A stretch of DNA of 64,000 bases from Candidatus Peregrinibacteria bacterium UBA1369 (GCA_002305925.1 DBRL01000017.1:8644-72643), one strand, 5' to 3'; shown: positions 17,639-26,280, counted from the first letter of the stretch. Notes: generated from the letters alone by a model not told the origin. Made by a program: numbers and translations.

Positions 17639-18689
17639 TGTTGTTTTCGATAATTTCCTCGGGTATGGCGTTTTGGGCTGTTTCTTCGTCGATGATGCCG
17701 CCTTCCAGCAGTTCGGTGATTGATTTTTTCATCGTCTGCATGCCCTCCTTGAAGCCGGTCTCAATGGCGGAGTTGAGCTGATGGGTTTTGTTTTTGCGGA
17801 TCATGTTGGCGACGGCGCTGTTGTTGACCATGATTTCCAGACCAGCCACGCGGCCGTTGCCGTCCTTGGTCTTTAAAAGGGTCTGCCAGATCACCGCGCG
17901 CAGGGAAGCGGCCAGCTGCATGCGGATTTGGTTCTGTTGATTGGTGGGGAAGGCGTCGATAATTCTGTCGATGGAGGCGGCGGCGCCGTTGGTGTGCAGA
18001 GTGGCGAAGACCAAATGCCCGGTTTCAGCGGCGGTCAGAGCCAGGGCGATGGTTTCCAGGTCGCGCATTTCACCGACCAGAATCACGTCCGGATCCTCAC
18101 GCAGGGCTGAGCGCAGGGCGTTTTGGAAGCTCAGGGTGTGTGTGCCCACCTCGCGCTGGTCAATGATCGATCTGTCGTTTTCATGGATATATTCGATGGG
18201 GTCTTCAATAGTAATGATATGGCTGGGGCTGGCGCTGATATTGACTTCGTTGACCATGGCGGCCAGGGTGGTTGATTTACCTGAACCGGTGGGACCGGTG
18301 ACGAGCACCAGGCCGTTTTCGGAGAGGGAGATTTCTTTCAGTTTGTCCGGCAGACCCAGCTCGGCCAGAGTGTGTACGTTGGTTGGAATGACGCGGAAAC
18401 AGGCCCCGATACCTTTTCTTTGGACGAACATGTTGACCCTGAAACGAGAGAGTCCGGGGGATTCATAGGAGAAGTCCAGATCGAGACGGCGTGAGAATTC
18501 TTCCCGCTGCGGCGGAGTGAGTATTTCGGCGAGATAGTCTTCGGCCATTTTTTTAGACAGTACCGGGTGCTCCTCGATGGAAACCAGATCGCCGTTGATG
18601 CGCAGCACAGGTTTGCTGCCGGTGGTGATATAGATATCGGAGGCCTTGTACTGAACCGCTGTTTTGAAGATTTTGTCCAATTGAGCCAT
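17628..18689 (-). CDS. pilT: PilT-type twitching/retraction ATPase
   Basis: PilT is the hexameric cytoplasmic ATPase that depolymerises type IV pili. This 353-residue protein has the N-terminal PAS-like domain (SDIYITTGSKPVLRINGDL), Walker A GPTGSGKST (132-140), Asp box and Walker B (DVILVGEMRD, about 198-207), the His box (ATLHTNGAA) and the C-terminal segment GLEIMVNNSAVANMIR, which matches PilT rather than PilB. It is separated by about 13 kb from pilC and the pilins, and heads five small VirB2-like genes. It could also power an unusual, non-canonical filament. Confidence 0.93.
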   Translation of the reverse strand: MAQLDKIFKTAVQYKASDIYITTGSKPVLRINGDLVSIEEHPVLSKKMAEDYLAEILTPPQREEFSRRLDLDFSYESPGLSRFRVNMFVQRKGIGACFRVIPTNVHTLAELGLPDKLKEISLSENGLVLVTGPTGSGKSTTLAAMVNEVNISASPSHIITIEDPIEYIHENDRSIIDQREVGTHTLSFQNALRSALREDPDVILVGEMRDLETIALALTAAETGHLVFATLHTNGAAASIDRIIDAFPTNQQNQIRMQLAASLRAVIWQTLLKTKDGNGRVAGLEIMVNNSAVANMIRKNKTHQLNSAIETGFKEGMQTMKKSITELLEGGIIDEETAQNAIPEEIIENNNVQ

Positions 18690-18764
18690 GATGCGTGTTT
18701 TGGTTTGAATATTTATTTTTTTGCCAAGTATCTTTCCTGTGGCGAAGTAATTGCCGGATGGAAA

Positions 18765-19331
18765 TTAAAGTTTGAAGTCGTCGGGATTGGCTTCTTCGTC
18801 GAAATGTGGCAGGACGTTTTCGATTGCCGCCCAGTCGCTGTCACCGGTTTCCGGAACCAGGATGGTGATCTTGTCGCCGATTTCCGCTTTAAAATATGTT
18901 ACGGAGGCCAGGAGGACTTTGTAGGAACGTCCGTTGGCCATGACGCGGTACTGTCCGTCTTCATAGGTGAGCGTGCCGACTATTTTTTTGCGTTCCACCG
19001 GACCGATCTGTTTGTAGAGAAAGGTGCCGTCGGCGGTGATGGTCAGTTTGAGGATGTCTCCGGGAACCAGCTTGGATTTGGAGGCGTAGTTGGCCGGCAC
19101 CGAATAGACGCGGGCGTCCGGCCCGATCATGTTTTGTCCGTCAAAGCTGCCTTCGATGATATGTTGCTCGCCGACCTGTTTATGCGAGCCGACTTTCTCG
19201 GCCATTTTGGCGATTTGGCTGTTGCCTGTTTCACCCGCCATTTCGCTGAGCATTTGTCTGGCCGAGCGGATGGAAGCTTCGGCACTGTCCAGAATTTCCC
19301 TGATCAGGGCGATTTTCGATGACTTGGTCAT
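18765..19331 (-). CDS. Conserved hypothetical protein with a helical N-terminus and beta-rich C-terminus
   Basis: 188 residues with no signal or membrane segment. Residues 1-50 are helical (DSAEASIRSARQMLSEMAG). Residues 55-175 are beta-rich, with the stretch IIEGSFDGQNMIGPDARVY and VPANYASKSKLVPGDILKL, which suggests an OB- or double-psi-barrel-like fold. I have the impression that such proteins recur in Patescibacteria but cannot name a function. It is the first gene after a good promoter and precedes pilT by 75 nt, so it may be co-transcribed with the pilT operon. Confidence 0.6.
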   Translation of the reverse strand: MTKSSKIALIREILDSAEASIRSARQMLSEMAGETGNSQIAKMAEKVGSHKQVGEQHIIEGSFDGQNMIGPDARVYSVPANYASKSKLVPGDILKLTITADGTFLYKQIGPVERKKIVGTLTYEDGQYRVMANGRSYKVLLASVTYFKAEIGDKITILVPETGDSDWAAIENVLPHFDEEANPDDFKL

Positions 19332-19363
19332 GTGATATTTTTTTATTTTTGTTAGTTCAATTC

Positions 19364-19392
19364 ATTATAGCAAAAAACAGCCCTTTGAACAA
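19364..19392 (-). promoter_or_regulatory. Extended -10 promoter of the pilT operon
   Basis: On the minus strand TATAAT (19369-19364) is preceded by TGC (TGnTATAAT), with a weak -35 TTGTTC (19392-19387) at 17-nt spacing. The start codon of the first gene is about 33 nt downstream. Confidence 0.5.
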
Positions 19393-19443
19393 TTAGAAAA
19401 GCCAAAAAATCCGATTTTGCCAAGGTCAATTTTTGGGGCCGGA

Positions 19444-19803
19444 TCAGCCTGTTTTGCGGGTTTTGGCCAGATAATGGTCGAGCAGGTAGCGGCGGGTGGC
19501 GCCGACATTGGTAAAGATTCGGAAGGTAAAGACAAAAGCGGCGGCCAGATAGAGGTCCAGCCCCAGTTTGTCGCCCAGTACGGTGATCAGGACGGACAAT
19601 ACGATGTTGAAGCCCAGGCCGGTGATGAAAATGATACCGTCGAACTGGTCATTTGAGGTTTCGGCGCGGATGGCGCCAAAAAGGGCGTCCAGTACTCCCA
19701 TGATGATCACGGCGGTGTATTTGGTCAACTCGATCGGAATGGAAAAATTGAGGGTCAGTCCGATGATTGTGCCGATCAGTATGCCAAGAAAAGCCCAGGT
19801 CAT
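19444..19803 (-). CDS. sbp: Small basic protein family (Sbp, DUF1290)
   Basis: A 119-residue membrane protein with three hydrophobic segments. It matches the Sbp family of Gram-positive division clusters: GxxxGxxLNFSIP near the N-terminus, IIMGVLDALFGAIRA, DGIIFITGLGFN, LGDKLGLDLYLAAAFVFTFRIF and a basic end RRYLLDHYL. Its biochemical role is unknown. It directly follows ftsQ by one base, as sbp does near ftsQ/divIB in Firmicutes, although no ftsA, ftsZ or mur genes are nearby here. Confidence 0.85.
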   Translation of the reverse strand: MTWAFLGILIGTIIGLTLNFSIPIELTKYTAVIIMGVLDALFGAIRAETSNDQFDGIIFITGLGFNIVLSVLITVLGDKLGLDLYLAAAFVFTFRIFTNVGATRRYLLDHYLAKTRKTG

Positions 19804-19804
19804 G

Positions 19805-20803
19805 CTATCTGCGTTTAAAGATTACTTTTTCCGCATTGTTACCGGATATTCTCAAGTCTATATATTGCAGGGGGGTTTTGTAAATATCCAGTTTGGGCAG
19901 TGCCCTTTTGAGCTTGTCAATTTGCGAAAGCATGTCTTTGCCCAGATCAAACCAGACGTCAAAGTCTTTTTCGGTGCGCAAATGCACTTCTCGTGCCGCT
20001 TTCAGGTAGACTGCTTCGACAACCCTGATGCCGAATTTCTCTTCGAAAACCTTGACCAGGTTGATGATGTAGTCCAGCTTGGCCTGGTCCAGGGGATAGG
20101 CATTTAGCCCCAGTGCCTGGCTGGTATTGATGCGGATATAGGGCAGGTCTGGAATTTCGTCGTTTTCCATGATGATCATGCCGCGACTGTTGATCAGATA
20201 TTTTTTCTGGATTCGCAGGCCATCCGCTCCTTCGATGATGTCGATAATATTGGCTGCGATGGGGAATCTTTCCAGTTCCAATTCGATGGTTTGAGGTAGA
20301 ATTTTTTTGATGCTCGCGCTGCTGTACTCGGGGTGAAGTTTAAGCAGTTCGTTTTGCAGCAGGGATTCGTCAAAAAAAAGGATGTTCTGGTCGCGCAGTT
20401 GTAGTCTGACCAGTTCATTGAGTTCCAGGTCGGAAGTGATTTCGGTACCCTCATCATATATTCGATATTCGTCGATGAGAAAGTAGTCGGTAAAGAAAAC
20501 GAAATAAATCAGGCCGCCCGTGAGGGCGAGCAGCGGCAGGGCCAGGAGTATTTTTTTGAGACGCGAGAATTTGCCCGGGCCCAGGCGTGACGGAGGGGCG
20601 GCCATCCGGCCGGCGCCGGTGGTGCCACGGCGGCGCCGGCCCTTGCGTGCTTTGCCGCTGAAGAGGTTTTGCTGGCCGCTGTAGGGACTGGCGGTTTGGG
20701 CGATGGAGGCGCGTCCAAATGTCCGGCGTTTTTTGTGTGCGTTCTGTCGTGTGCCGGCCGGTTGATGCTTTTTTTTATTTGTGTGGCGCCAAAAAGGTGC
20801 CAT
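19805..20803 (-). CDS. ftsQ: FtsQ/DivIB-like cell division protein
   Basis: 332 residues: a long basic cytoplasmic N-terminus (about 1-85, with KKKHQ, KARKGRRRRG), one membrane segment (about 90-108), a POTRA-like region (IDEYRIYDEGTEIT, about 112-190) and a C-terminal beta domain ending IDLRISGNNAEKVIFKRR, typical of the FtsQ-type C-terminus. FtsQ links the divisome to septal wall synthesis. The call rests on topology, the C-terminal motif and the adjacent sbp. The unusually long basic tail could bind DNA or phospholipids; that is a guess. Confidence 0.75.
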   Translation of the reverse strand: MAPFWRHTNKKKHQPAGTRQNAHKKRRTFGRASIAQTASPYSGQQNLFSGKARKGRRRRGTTGAGRMAAPPSRLGPGKFSRLKKILLALPLLALTGGLIYFVFFTDYFLIDEYRIYDEGTEITSDLELNELVRLQLRDQNILFFDESLLQNELLKLHPEYSSASIKKILPQTIELELERFPIAANIIDIIEGADGLRIQKKYLINSRGMIIMENDEIPDLPYIRINTSQALGLNAYPLDQAKLDYIINLVKVFEEKFGIRVVEAVYLKAAREVHLRTEKDFDVWFDLGKDMLSQIDKLKRALPKLDIYKTPLQYIDLRISGNNAEKVIFKRR

Positions 20804-20827
20804 AGCTTGGCGGTTAATTTGTTCCGC

Positions 20828-22159
20828 CTAAAGATACAGCAGGCCTCCGACAGTGACAAGCACCAGCCCCAAAAAACCGAGTACCAGGGGTTTGAGCATT
20901 TTTCTGTTGCCAAAGAACCAGGCCGTGGCCGGTTTTTGCAGAAAGTTGAGCAGGATTACTCCCAGAATGATGTTCTTGGCGGTATCCAGTGTCAGCACTT
21001 TGCCGGCCATGTCGGCAGTGGAAATAATCACCGGATCGTCAACGGCAAAAAAGGCCATTAGTCCGGCCAGCGCGTAATACCAGGTTACATCAGCATAGCG
21101 CAGGATCAGATTGGCCGCCAGCATGATCAGAAGGACGAAACCAGCCAGTTTAAAAGCACTTTTCAGATTGAGTGGCGATTTGACGTGGACCAATTCTTTT
21201 TGGGCGGTTTGTTTTTTGCCGCGACGCTTTTTTTCACCGATATAGTGAAAAATACCGCCGGCTAATAAGAGATAGGCGCACATGGCCAGCATTCCCAGAA
21301 AGAGCCGGTCGAAGAGGGCGGTGTTCAGTGTGCGAATCAATACGAACATTTTGAAAAAGCTGGTGCCGCAGGCCAGCAGTATCCCTGCCACGAAAGGATA
21401 AACCAGGTCCGGATGCGCCTTGCTGGTGGTGGCCAGATTGAGTGAAGTGACGGTGCTGGAATAGAAGCCTCCGATCAGCCCGGTCAGGCTGTAGCCCTTG
21501 TGTCGTCCGAAAATTTTTACCAGGATATAGCCCAGGAAGTTAATTCCGCTAATGATGACGATCAGCAGCCAGATGCGATAGGGGTTGATGATGTTGGTGT
21601 CGAGCGGTTTGACAAAGGTATCCGGTTCGAAAAAGCCGATAATGCTCTGGTCAAAGGCCTGGTTGGGCAGAAAAGGCAGAATGATAAAGGCGATGATCAG
21701 AAATTTGACCGCGTCGATCAGCTCCGTATAGGAGATGCCCACGATAAATTTGGTCAGGGTGTATTTGAGCGAGAGGACGAAGGTGGTAATGATCGCCACG
21801 GTCAGGGCAATCTGGATTTCTCCGTGAAAGGCCAGTGCTCCCATTAAAAAAACTATTACCGAGCTGATGGCGGTTTTGTAACTCATCATTTTTTCGCCGC
21901 TGCTGCTCTGGCGGGTCAACGGCACGAAACTATAGGCGATCACGGCAAAAAAGGAAATCAGAAAGACCCAGGGATTGACAATTTGGCTGAGGTAAAGGGC
22001 TACTCCCCCAAATAACCCGATCAAAATGTCAGTACGTACGCCAATGGGGCTTTTTTCCTGATTGATCTGCATGCTTTTTTCTCTTTCCAGTCCGACGATA
22101 GCCCCGATAACCGCGCCGATGAAGAGGCGGAAGATGATTTGATTGATGTCATTTCCCAT
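20828..22159 (-). CDS. MgtC/SapB-family membrane protein with C-terminal DUF4010
   Basis: From the ATG at 22159 the product is 443 residues with about 12 hydrophobic segments. The N-terminal MgtC/SapB domain shows FIGAVIGAIVGLEREK (about 10-25) and GVRTDILIGLFGG (about 40-53). The rest, with GLIGGFYSSTVTSLNLATTSK and DDPVIISTADMA, corresponds to DUF4010. Such fusions are common. A role in ion homeostasis is assumed from MgtC but not established. A TTG five codons upstream is an alternative start. A promoter with TGCTATAAT lies just upstream. Confidence 0.85.
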   Translation of the reverse strand: MGNDINQIIFRLFIGAVIGAIVGLEREKSMQINQEKSPIGVRTDILIGLFGGVALYLSQIVNPWVFLISFFAVIAYSFVPLTRQSSSGEKMMSYKTAISSVIVFLMGALAFHGEIQIALTVAIITTFVLSLKYTLTKFIVGISYTELIDAVKFLIIAFIILPFLPNQAFDQSIIGFFEPDTFVKPLDTNIINPYRIWLLIVIISGINFLGYILVKIFGRHKGYSLTGLIGGFYSSTVTSLNLATTSKAHPDLVYPFVAGILLACGTSFFKMFVLIRTLNTALFDRLFLGMLAMCAYLLLAGGIFHYIGEKKRRGKKQTAQKELVHVKSPLNLKSAFKLAGFVLLIMLAANLILRYADVTWYYALAGLMAFFAVDDPVIISTADMAGKVLTLDTAKNIILGVILLNFLQKPATAWFFGNRKMLKPLVLGFLGLVLVTVGGLLYL

Positions 22160-22194
22160 TTCAACAGTACGCAAAAAAGATAATTAATCAGATA

Positions 22195-22223
22195 ATTATA
22201 GCATTTTTTGCGCTTACTGATAA
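22195..22223 (-). promoter_or_regulatory. Extended -10 promoter of the MgtC/DUF4010 gene
   Basis: Minus-strand TGCTATAAT (22203-22195) with a weak -35 TTATCA (22223-22218) at 17-nt spacing. The region is also an inverted repeat of GCAAAAAA (22171-22178) and TTTTTTGC (22204-22211), which could form a weak hairpin. Confidence 0.45.
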
Positions 22224-22239
22224 GTGAAAAGAGCCGGGC

Positions 22240-22524
22240 TTATTCGGCTTTGGCGGTTTTGGCGGGGGATTTTTTTGCCGATTTGGTGGCAGTGGATTTG
22301 GCCTTTTGGGCGACTTTGTCGGCGGCCCGGGTTTTTTTGGAGACGCGGACGGCTTTGACTTTTTCAGCCTTTTGGCCATAGCGGGCTTCCTGCAGGGCTG
22401 CCAGCAGGGGGGCTTTGCGGGTTTTAGCTTTGGCCTTGTTGAGTTTCTTGGAAACTTTGCTCTTGGGTCTGGTTTCATTCATGGTGTGCAGGCCGTGCTG
22501 ATGATTGATGTGCTTGTTGGACAT
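22240..22524 (-). CDS. Small Lys/Ala-rich basic protein (histone H1-like composition)
   Basis: A 94-residue protein made largely of Lys, Ala, Arg, Ser and Thr, with AKK/TKS/SPAK repeats in the second half (KSTATKSAKKSPAKTAKAE at the end). The composition resembles histone H1-like or nucleoid-binding tails; there is no folded domain that I recognise. A second ATG 14 codons in is a possible start. A parallel reading frame is also open here because of the simple sequence, but this frame has the biologically plausible composition. DNA or RNA binding is inferred from charge only. Confidence 0.55.
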   Translation of the reverse strand: MSNKHINHQHGLHTMNETRPKSKVSKKLNKAKAKTRKAPLLAALQEARYGQKAEKVKAVRVSKKTRAADKVAQKAKSTATKSAKKSPAKTAKAE

Positions 22525-22602
22525 ATTGGATGGGAAAATTACATGCGAAAAGCTGCCTTATTAAAGCGAAGAGTAGGTGAAAAGTCAAATCATTCCGGCT
22601 GA

Positions 22603-23580
22603 TTACTCCAGTTCCTCGTAATCGATCAGTTCGGCGTCGCCGGGTAGGCCAAGAGTGGCATTGACGTTGAAGACGGGGTTTTGGTGGGTTTCGGCGATGC
22701 GGGCTTTGCGCTTATCGGTCATGCTGTAGTCGTTATCGAGCTCCACGCTTTTGCCGTAAGGTATGTAAATATCTTCTTCGTCGAAGGCCCGGCTGAGTTG
22801 CAGGGCCAGGTCCGATTTGATGGCCAGCAGATTGCAGGGGTAGCTGACCCAGCCGCGAAGTGAATAAGTGATACCGGTTTCGGTGAATTTTTTGAAGACG
22901 ATTTTATGTGAGGGTTTTTTGAGAATGCTGGGGTGATTTCTGAGAATTTGGTCGAATACTTTGAAGGCGGCTACCTGGTCGGAACCGTAACCGAGCGTGA
23001 CCACAATTTCCAGACGTCGTATAGAGGCTCGGGAGAAATTGACGATGGACTGGGTCATTACGTCGCTGTTGTAGATGGTGACGTCCTTCTGGTCAAAGGT
23101 GCGGAGAGAGGTTGCTTGAAAGTCAATTTTGTCGACTTTGCCGGTGAAGTTTTTGATGGTGATGGTGTCACCGATTTTGAAAGGAGATTTGAACATGATC
23201 AATATGCCAGCCACGTAATTTTTGATGATGTCCTGCAGACCGTAACTGAGGCCGAGAATGGTAACGCTGACCAGCAAAGTCATGTCGATGCCCACGGTGC
23301 GCAGGGCCAGGGTAATTGAGATAACGATGATAAAACCGGTGACCAGTTTTTCGAAAAGGTTGAGGGCGGTTTTCTGCTGTTCGTGTTCGACGGCAAGTTT
23401 GCGCAGGTATCTCTTGCTGTAGCGGATTAAAAATATGCCTACGACGATGATCAGGGCGGCGGTCAGTACGTCGATAAATTTGGTCAGGACATAGGGGCCG
23501 AGATTGGCAAAGTCAATATTGCCGTTGGAACCGTTGTTGCCGACCGGAATATTGTCCGTGGTGGTGATGGGAGTGGCCAT
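22603..23580 (-). CDS. mscS: MscS-family mechanosensitive channel
   Basis: 325 residues with three N-terminal hydrophobic segments (about 30-50, 72-92, 95-115). The pore-lining TM3 and beta domain read VTILGLSYGLQDIIKNYVAGILIMF, then FKIGDTITIKNFTGKVDKIDFQATSLRTFD and IYNSDVMTQSIVNFSR. These are standard MscS signatures, so the protein is a membrane channel released by hypo-osmotic stress. The C-terminal 60 residues are less conserved, acidic at the end. An extended -10 promoter lies directly upstream. Confidence 0.92.
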   Translation of the reverse strand: MATPITTTDNIPVGNNGSNGNIDFANLGPYVLTKFIDVLTAALIIVVGIFLIRYSKRYLRKLAVEHEQQKTALNLFEKLVTGFIIVISITLALRTVGIDMTLLVSVTILGLSYGLQDIIKNYVAGILIMFKSPFKIGDTITIKNFTGKVDKIDFQATSLRTFDQKDVTIYNSDVMTQSIVNFSRASIRRLEIVVTLGYGSDQVAAFKVFDQILRNHPSILKKPSHKIVFKKFTETGITYSLRGWVSYPCNLLAIKSDLALQLSRAFDEEDIYIPYGKSVELDNDYSMTDKRKARIAETHQNPVFNVNATLGLPGDAELIDYEELE

Positions 23581-23606
23581 ATGCCGATAATTGCAATAAT
23601 CTGCAT

Positions 23607-23615
23607 ATTATAGCA
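23607..23615 (-). promoter_or_regulatory. Extended -10 element of mscS
   Basis: Minus-strand TGCTATAAT at 23615-23607, about 27 nt before the mscS start codon. No good -35 hexamer is seen, as expected for an extended -10 promoter. Confidence 0.45.
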
Positions 23616-23689
23616 CAATTATCTGGGGCGTGGAAGTGGGTGGTGGAAGTTGGCGGCACTGTCGATGTGGCGGGGGGCGCGGCTTGGAT

Positions 23690-25498
23690 TCAACTCTTGG
23701 CGCGGCTGGCCTGCTTGCGTTCGTTTTCGGTGAGCAGTTTTTTGCGCAGGCGGATTGATTTCGGGGTCACTTCGACCAGTTCGTCGGTCTGAATGTATTC
23801 AAGGGCACTTTCCAGCGAAACTTCTCGCGGTGGAATCAGTTTGATGGCTTCGTCCGCCCCCGAGGTACGCATATTACTCATGCGTTTGGCTTTGCAGGGA
23901 TTGACCACCAGGTCTTCCGGCCGGGAATTTTCGCCGATGATCATGCCTGTATAGACTTTTGTGGTCGGTTTGACAAAAATAGTACCTCTTTCCTGGAGAT
24001 TCCAGAGGGCGAAGGCAACGGCCGCCCCGTCTTCACCGGAAATCAGAACTCCGTTCATGCGTTCTCCCAAATAGCCTTTGTGCTGGTCATATTTGAGAAA
24101 GTTGTGATCCATCAGCCCCTCGCCGCGCGTGTCCATGATGAATTCCGAGCGGAAGCCAAGCAGTCCCCGGGTGGGGATTTCGTATTCCAGCCGGGTGATG
24201 CCGTTTTCGGTCTGCAGGTCTTTCATTTCACCTTTGCGCTGGCCAAGTTTCTCGATGACGGTGCCGACGAATTCTTCCGGTACCGTGATAACCAGCTGCT
24301 CAATTGGTTCGCATTTTTGGCCGTCAATTTCTTTGATGATTACTTCGGGCTGGGAAACCTGCAGCTCGAAGCCCTCGCGGCGCATGGACTCGATCAGTAC
24401 GGACAGATGCAGCTCGCCGCGGCCGGACACCTTGTAGCCGTCGGTGCCGGGAATTGGCTCGACGCGCAGACCGACATTGGTCTGCAGTTCCTTGTCCAGG
24501 CGGTCCTTGATGTGGCGGGTGGTGACAAATTTACCTTCGGTGCCGGCGAAAGGGGAGTTGTTGACCAGAAAATTCATCGAGAGGGTCGGTTCGTCGATCT
24601 GCAGCAGGGGCAGGGCTTCGGGATTGGCGGGGTCGGCAATGGTCTCGCCGATGGTGATGTCCGGGATGCCGGCCACGGCGACGATTTCACCGGCTTCGGC
24701 CTGCTGCACTTCCGTCTGGCGGATACCTTCGTAGGTATAGATTTTGGTGATGCGGGTGTTTTTGTGGCTGCCGTCGGTTTTGCAGACGGTGACGCTCTGA
24801 CCGACTTTCAATACGCCGCAGCTGACGCGCCCGATGGCGATGCGACCGATATAGTCGTCGTAGCCCAGATTGGTTACCTGCATTTGCAGCGGTTTTTCGG
24901 CCAGGCTTTCATTGTAGAGGGGAACGTGTTTGAGGATGGTTTCAAAAAGCGGGGTGAGATCGCGGCTCTCGTCTTTCATCTCATATTTGGCGATTCCCTC
25001 GCGGCCGATGGCGTAAATAATCGGGAAATCCAGCTGTTCGTCGGTGGCGCCGAGTTTGACGAAAAGGTCAAAGACCTGATCCACGACAGTTTCGGCGCGC
25101 TGGTCCTTGCGGTCTATTTTATTGATGACCACGATCGGTTTGTGGCCAAGTTTGAGGGATTTGGCCAGGACGAACTTGGTCTGGGGCATCGGGCCTTCCT
25201 TGGCATCCACGAGAAGGATGACGCAATCCACCATTTTCAGGATGCGCTCCACCTCCGAGCTGAAATCGGCATGACCGGGGGTATCCACTATATTAATCTT
25301 GATACCCTGATAGTAGGCCGAACAGTTTTTGGCAAAGATGGTTATGCCGCGTTCGCGTTCCTGATCATTGGAGTCCATCACCAGTTCCTCCACTTTTTCG
25401 TGAGTGTTGAAGGCGCCTCCCTGGCGCAGCAGAAAGTCGGTCAAAGTGGTTTTGCCGTGGTCAACGTGAGCGATAATGGCGATGGAGAGGGTTTTCAT
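23690..25498 (-). CDS. typA: TypA/BipA ribosome-associated GTPase
   Basis: This is a translational GTPase acting in 50S assembly and stress adaptation. The 602-residue protein has G1 AHVDHGKT (10-17), G2 in RERGIT, G3 DTPGHADF and G4 NKID, then a domain II beta barrel, the EF-G-like domains III and V (GRGELHLSVLIESMRREG; PTRGLLGFRSEF) and the TypA-specific C-terminus (RMSNMRTSGADEAI). Length is normal. It is transcribed divergently from the gene at 25603. Confidence 0.97.
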   Translation of the reverse strand: MKTLSIAIIAHVDHGKTTLTDFLLRQGGAFNTHEKVEELVMDSNDQERERGITIFAKNCSAYYQGIKINIVDTPGHADFSSEVERILKMVDCVILLVDAKEGPMPQTKFVLAKSLKLGHKPIVVINKIDRKDQRAETVVDQVFDLFVKLGATDEQLDFPIIYAIGREGIAKYEMKDESRDLTPLFETILKHVPLYNESLAEKPLQMQVTNLGYDDYIGRIAIGRVSCGVLKVGQSVTVCKTDGSHKNTRITKIYTYEGIRQTEVQQAEAGEIVAVAGIPDITIGETIADPANPEALPLLQIDEPTLSMNFLVNNSPFAGTEGKFVTTRHIKDRLDKELQTNVGLRVEPIPGTDGYKVSGRGELHLSVLIESMRREGFELQVSQPEVIIKEIDGQKCEPIEQLVITVPEEFVGTVIEKLGQRKGEMKDLQTENGITRLEYEIPTRGLLGFRSEFIMDTRGEGLMDHNFLKYDQHKGYLGERMNGVLISGEDGAAVAFALWNLQERGTIFVKPTTKVYTGMIIGENSRPEDLVVNPCKAKRMSNMRTSGADEAIKLIPPREVSLESALEYIQTDELVEVTPKSIRLRKKLLTENERKQASRAKS

Positions 25499-25552
25499 AG
25501 CGCAGGGATATTAGCGAATGGATGCTTGTAAAGCAAACTAAAAAACAATACT

Positions 25553-25581
25553 TTGACAATTAATGCAAAATATAGCAGAAT
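25553..25581 (+). promoter_or_regulatory. Putative promoter of the 25603 gene
   Basis: Consensus TTGACA (25553-25558), 17-nt spacer and CAGAAT (25576-25581). The downstream ATG at 25603 would have a leader of about 15 nt. Confidence 0.4.
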
Positions 25582-25602
25582 AAACCCTTGTCAACAAGTG
25601 AA

Positions 25603-26223
25603 ATGACCAACAATCCCGAACAATATTTTCAAAGCAGCGGCACGGTAGTTTTGCCTGGTCTGGAAGAGGCGGTCAGTCTGCCGCGCCGGGTCTGGTTCCG
25701 CAATGACGGCGCAGTTTCCTCGCTGGTGGAAAACCAGGTGAAAACGGTCATGATCATTCATGGCTATATAGATTTGAATCGTTCCCGTTTGCGCGGGGTG
25801 CTGGAAGCGCCGATAGACAGGCTGGTGGCGGCGGCCGTCGGTCAGATGGTTTTGGCCGAATATCCGGATTTGAGGCATACCAACGGTTATTGTCTGCGTC
25901 ACGACATACCGGGTACCGGAGAGCAGGCTTATGTGGTGGCCAAACGACAGGGTCTGGATCCGACCATGGATGTTTTTGTGGACGGGCACGAAAGCGGACA
26001 TTTTTTGGAACGAAATGCCCTGCATTCCCATTTGCAGAGCATGTTGCTGCGGGAAGGGGTGAATTTGGATGCCGGGGCCTACAGTGGCGAAGATTTTGCC
26101 GATATTGGCGGTTTGCTGGCTTTGCGCAGGGCTGTCCGGCGCGGCGTCAAGGGGCTGGGTATGCCGGTTTTTAAACATCGCGGTCCGATCCGTCCGGAAC
26201 AGGCGGCGGCCTTCGCTGGCTAA
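25603..26223 (+). CDS. Putative small zinc metallopeptidase (HExxH, gluzincin-like)
   Basis: From the ATG at 25603 the product is 206 residues, without signal or membrane segments. HESGH at 129-133 fits HExxH. GEDFADIGGL follows, with Glu at about 163, and resembles the third-ligand motif GENIADxGGL of neprilysin-type (M13) gluzincins, but with only about 30 residues between the two motifs. The N-terminal half shows no known domain. The family assignment is mine by motif and is unverified. Three plus-strand genes of unknown function and proS follow. Confidence 0.5.
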   Translation: MTNNPEQYFQSSGTVVLPGLEEAVSLPRRVWFRNDGAVSSLVENQVKTVMIIHGYIDLNRSRLRGVLEAPIDRLVAAAVGQMVLAEYPDLRHTNGYCLRHDIPGTGEQAYVVAKRQGLDPTMDVFVDGHESGHFLERNALHSHLQSMLLREGVNLDAGAYSGEDFADIGGLLALRRAVRRGVKGLGMPVFKHRGPIRPEQAAAFAG

Positions 26224-26280
26224 TTTACAAAAGCACGAAAATGTGTTACGGTATAGAGAATACTATTAATTCTTTTTACC

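Noticed and set aside
22188..22478. Second frame over the Lys/Ala-rich gene giving a Pro/Lys-rich product
   Set aside because: Shifted frame of the same simple sequence; the Lys/Ala/Ser frame has an earlier start and a protein-like composition.
24080..25531. 483-codon open frame opposite typA
   Set aside because: Antisense shadow of a highly conserved GTPase gene; the product resembles no protein.
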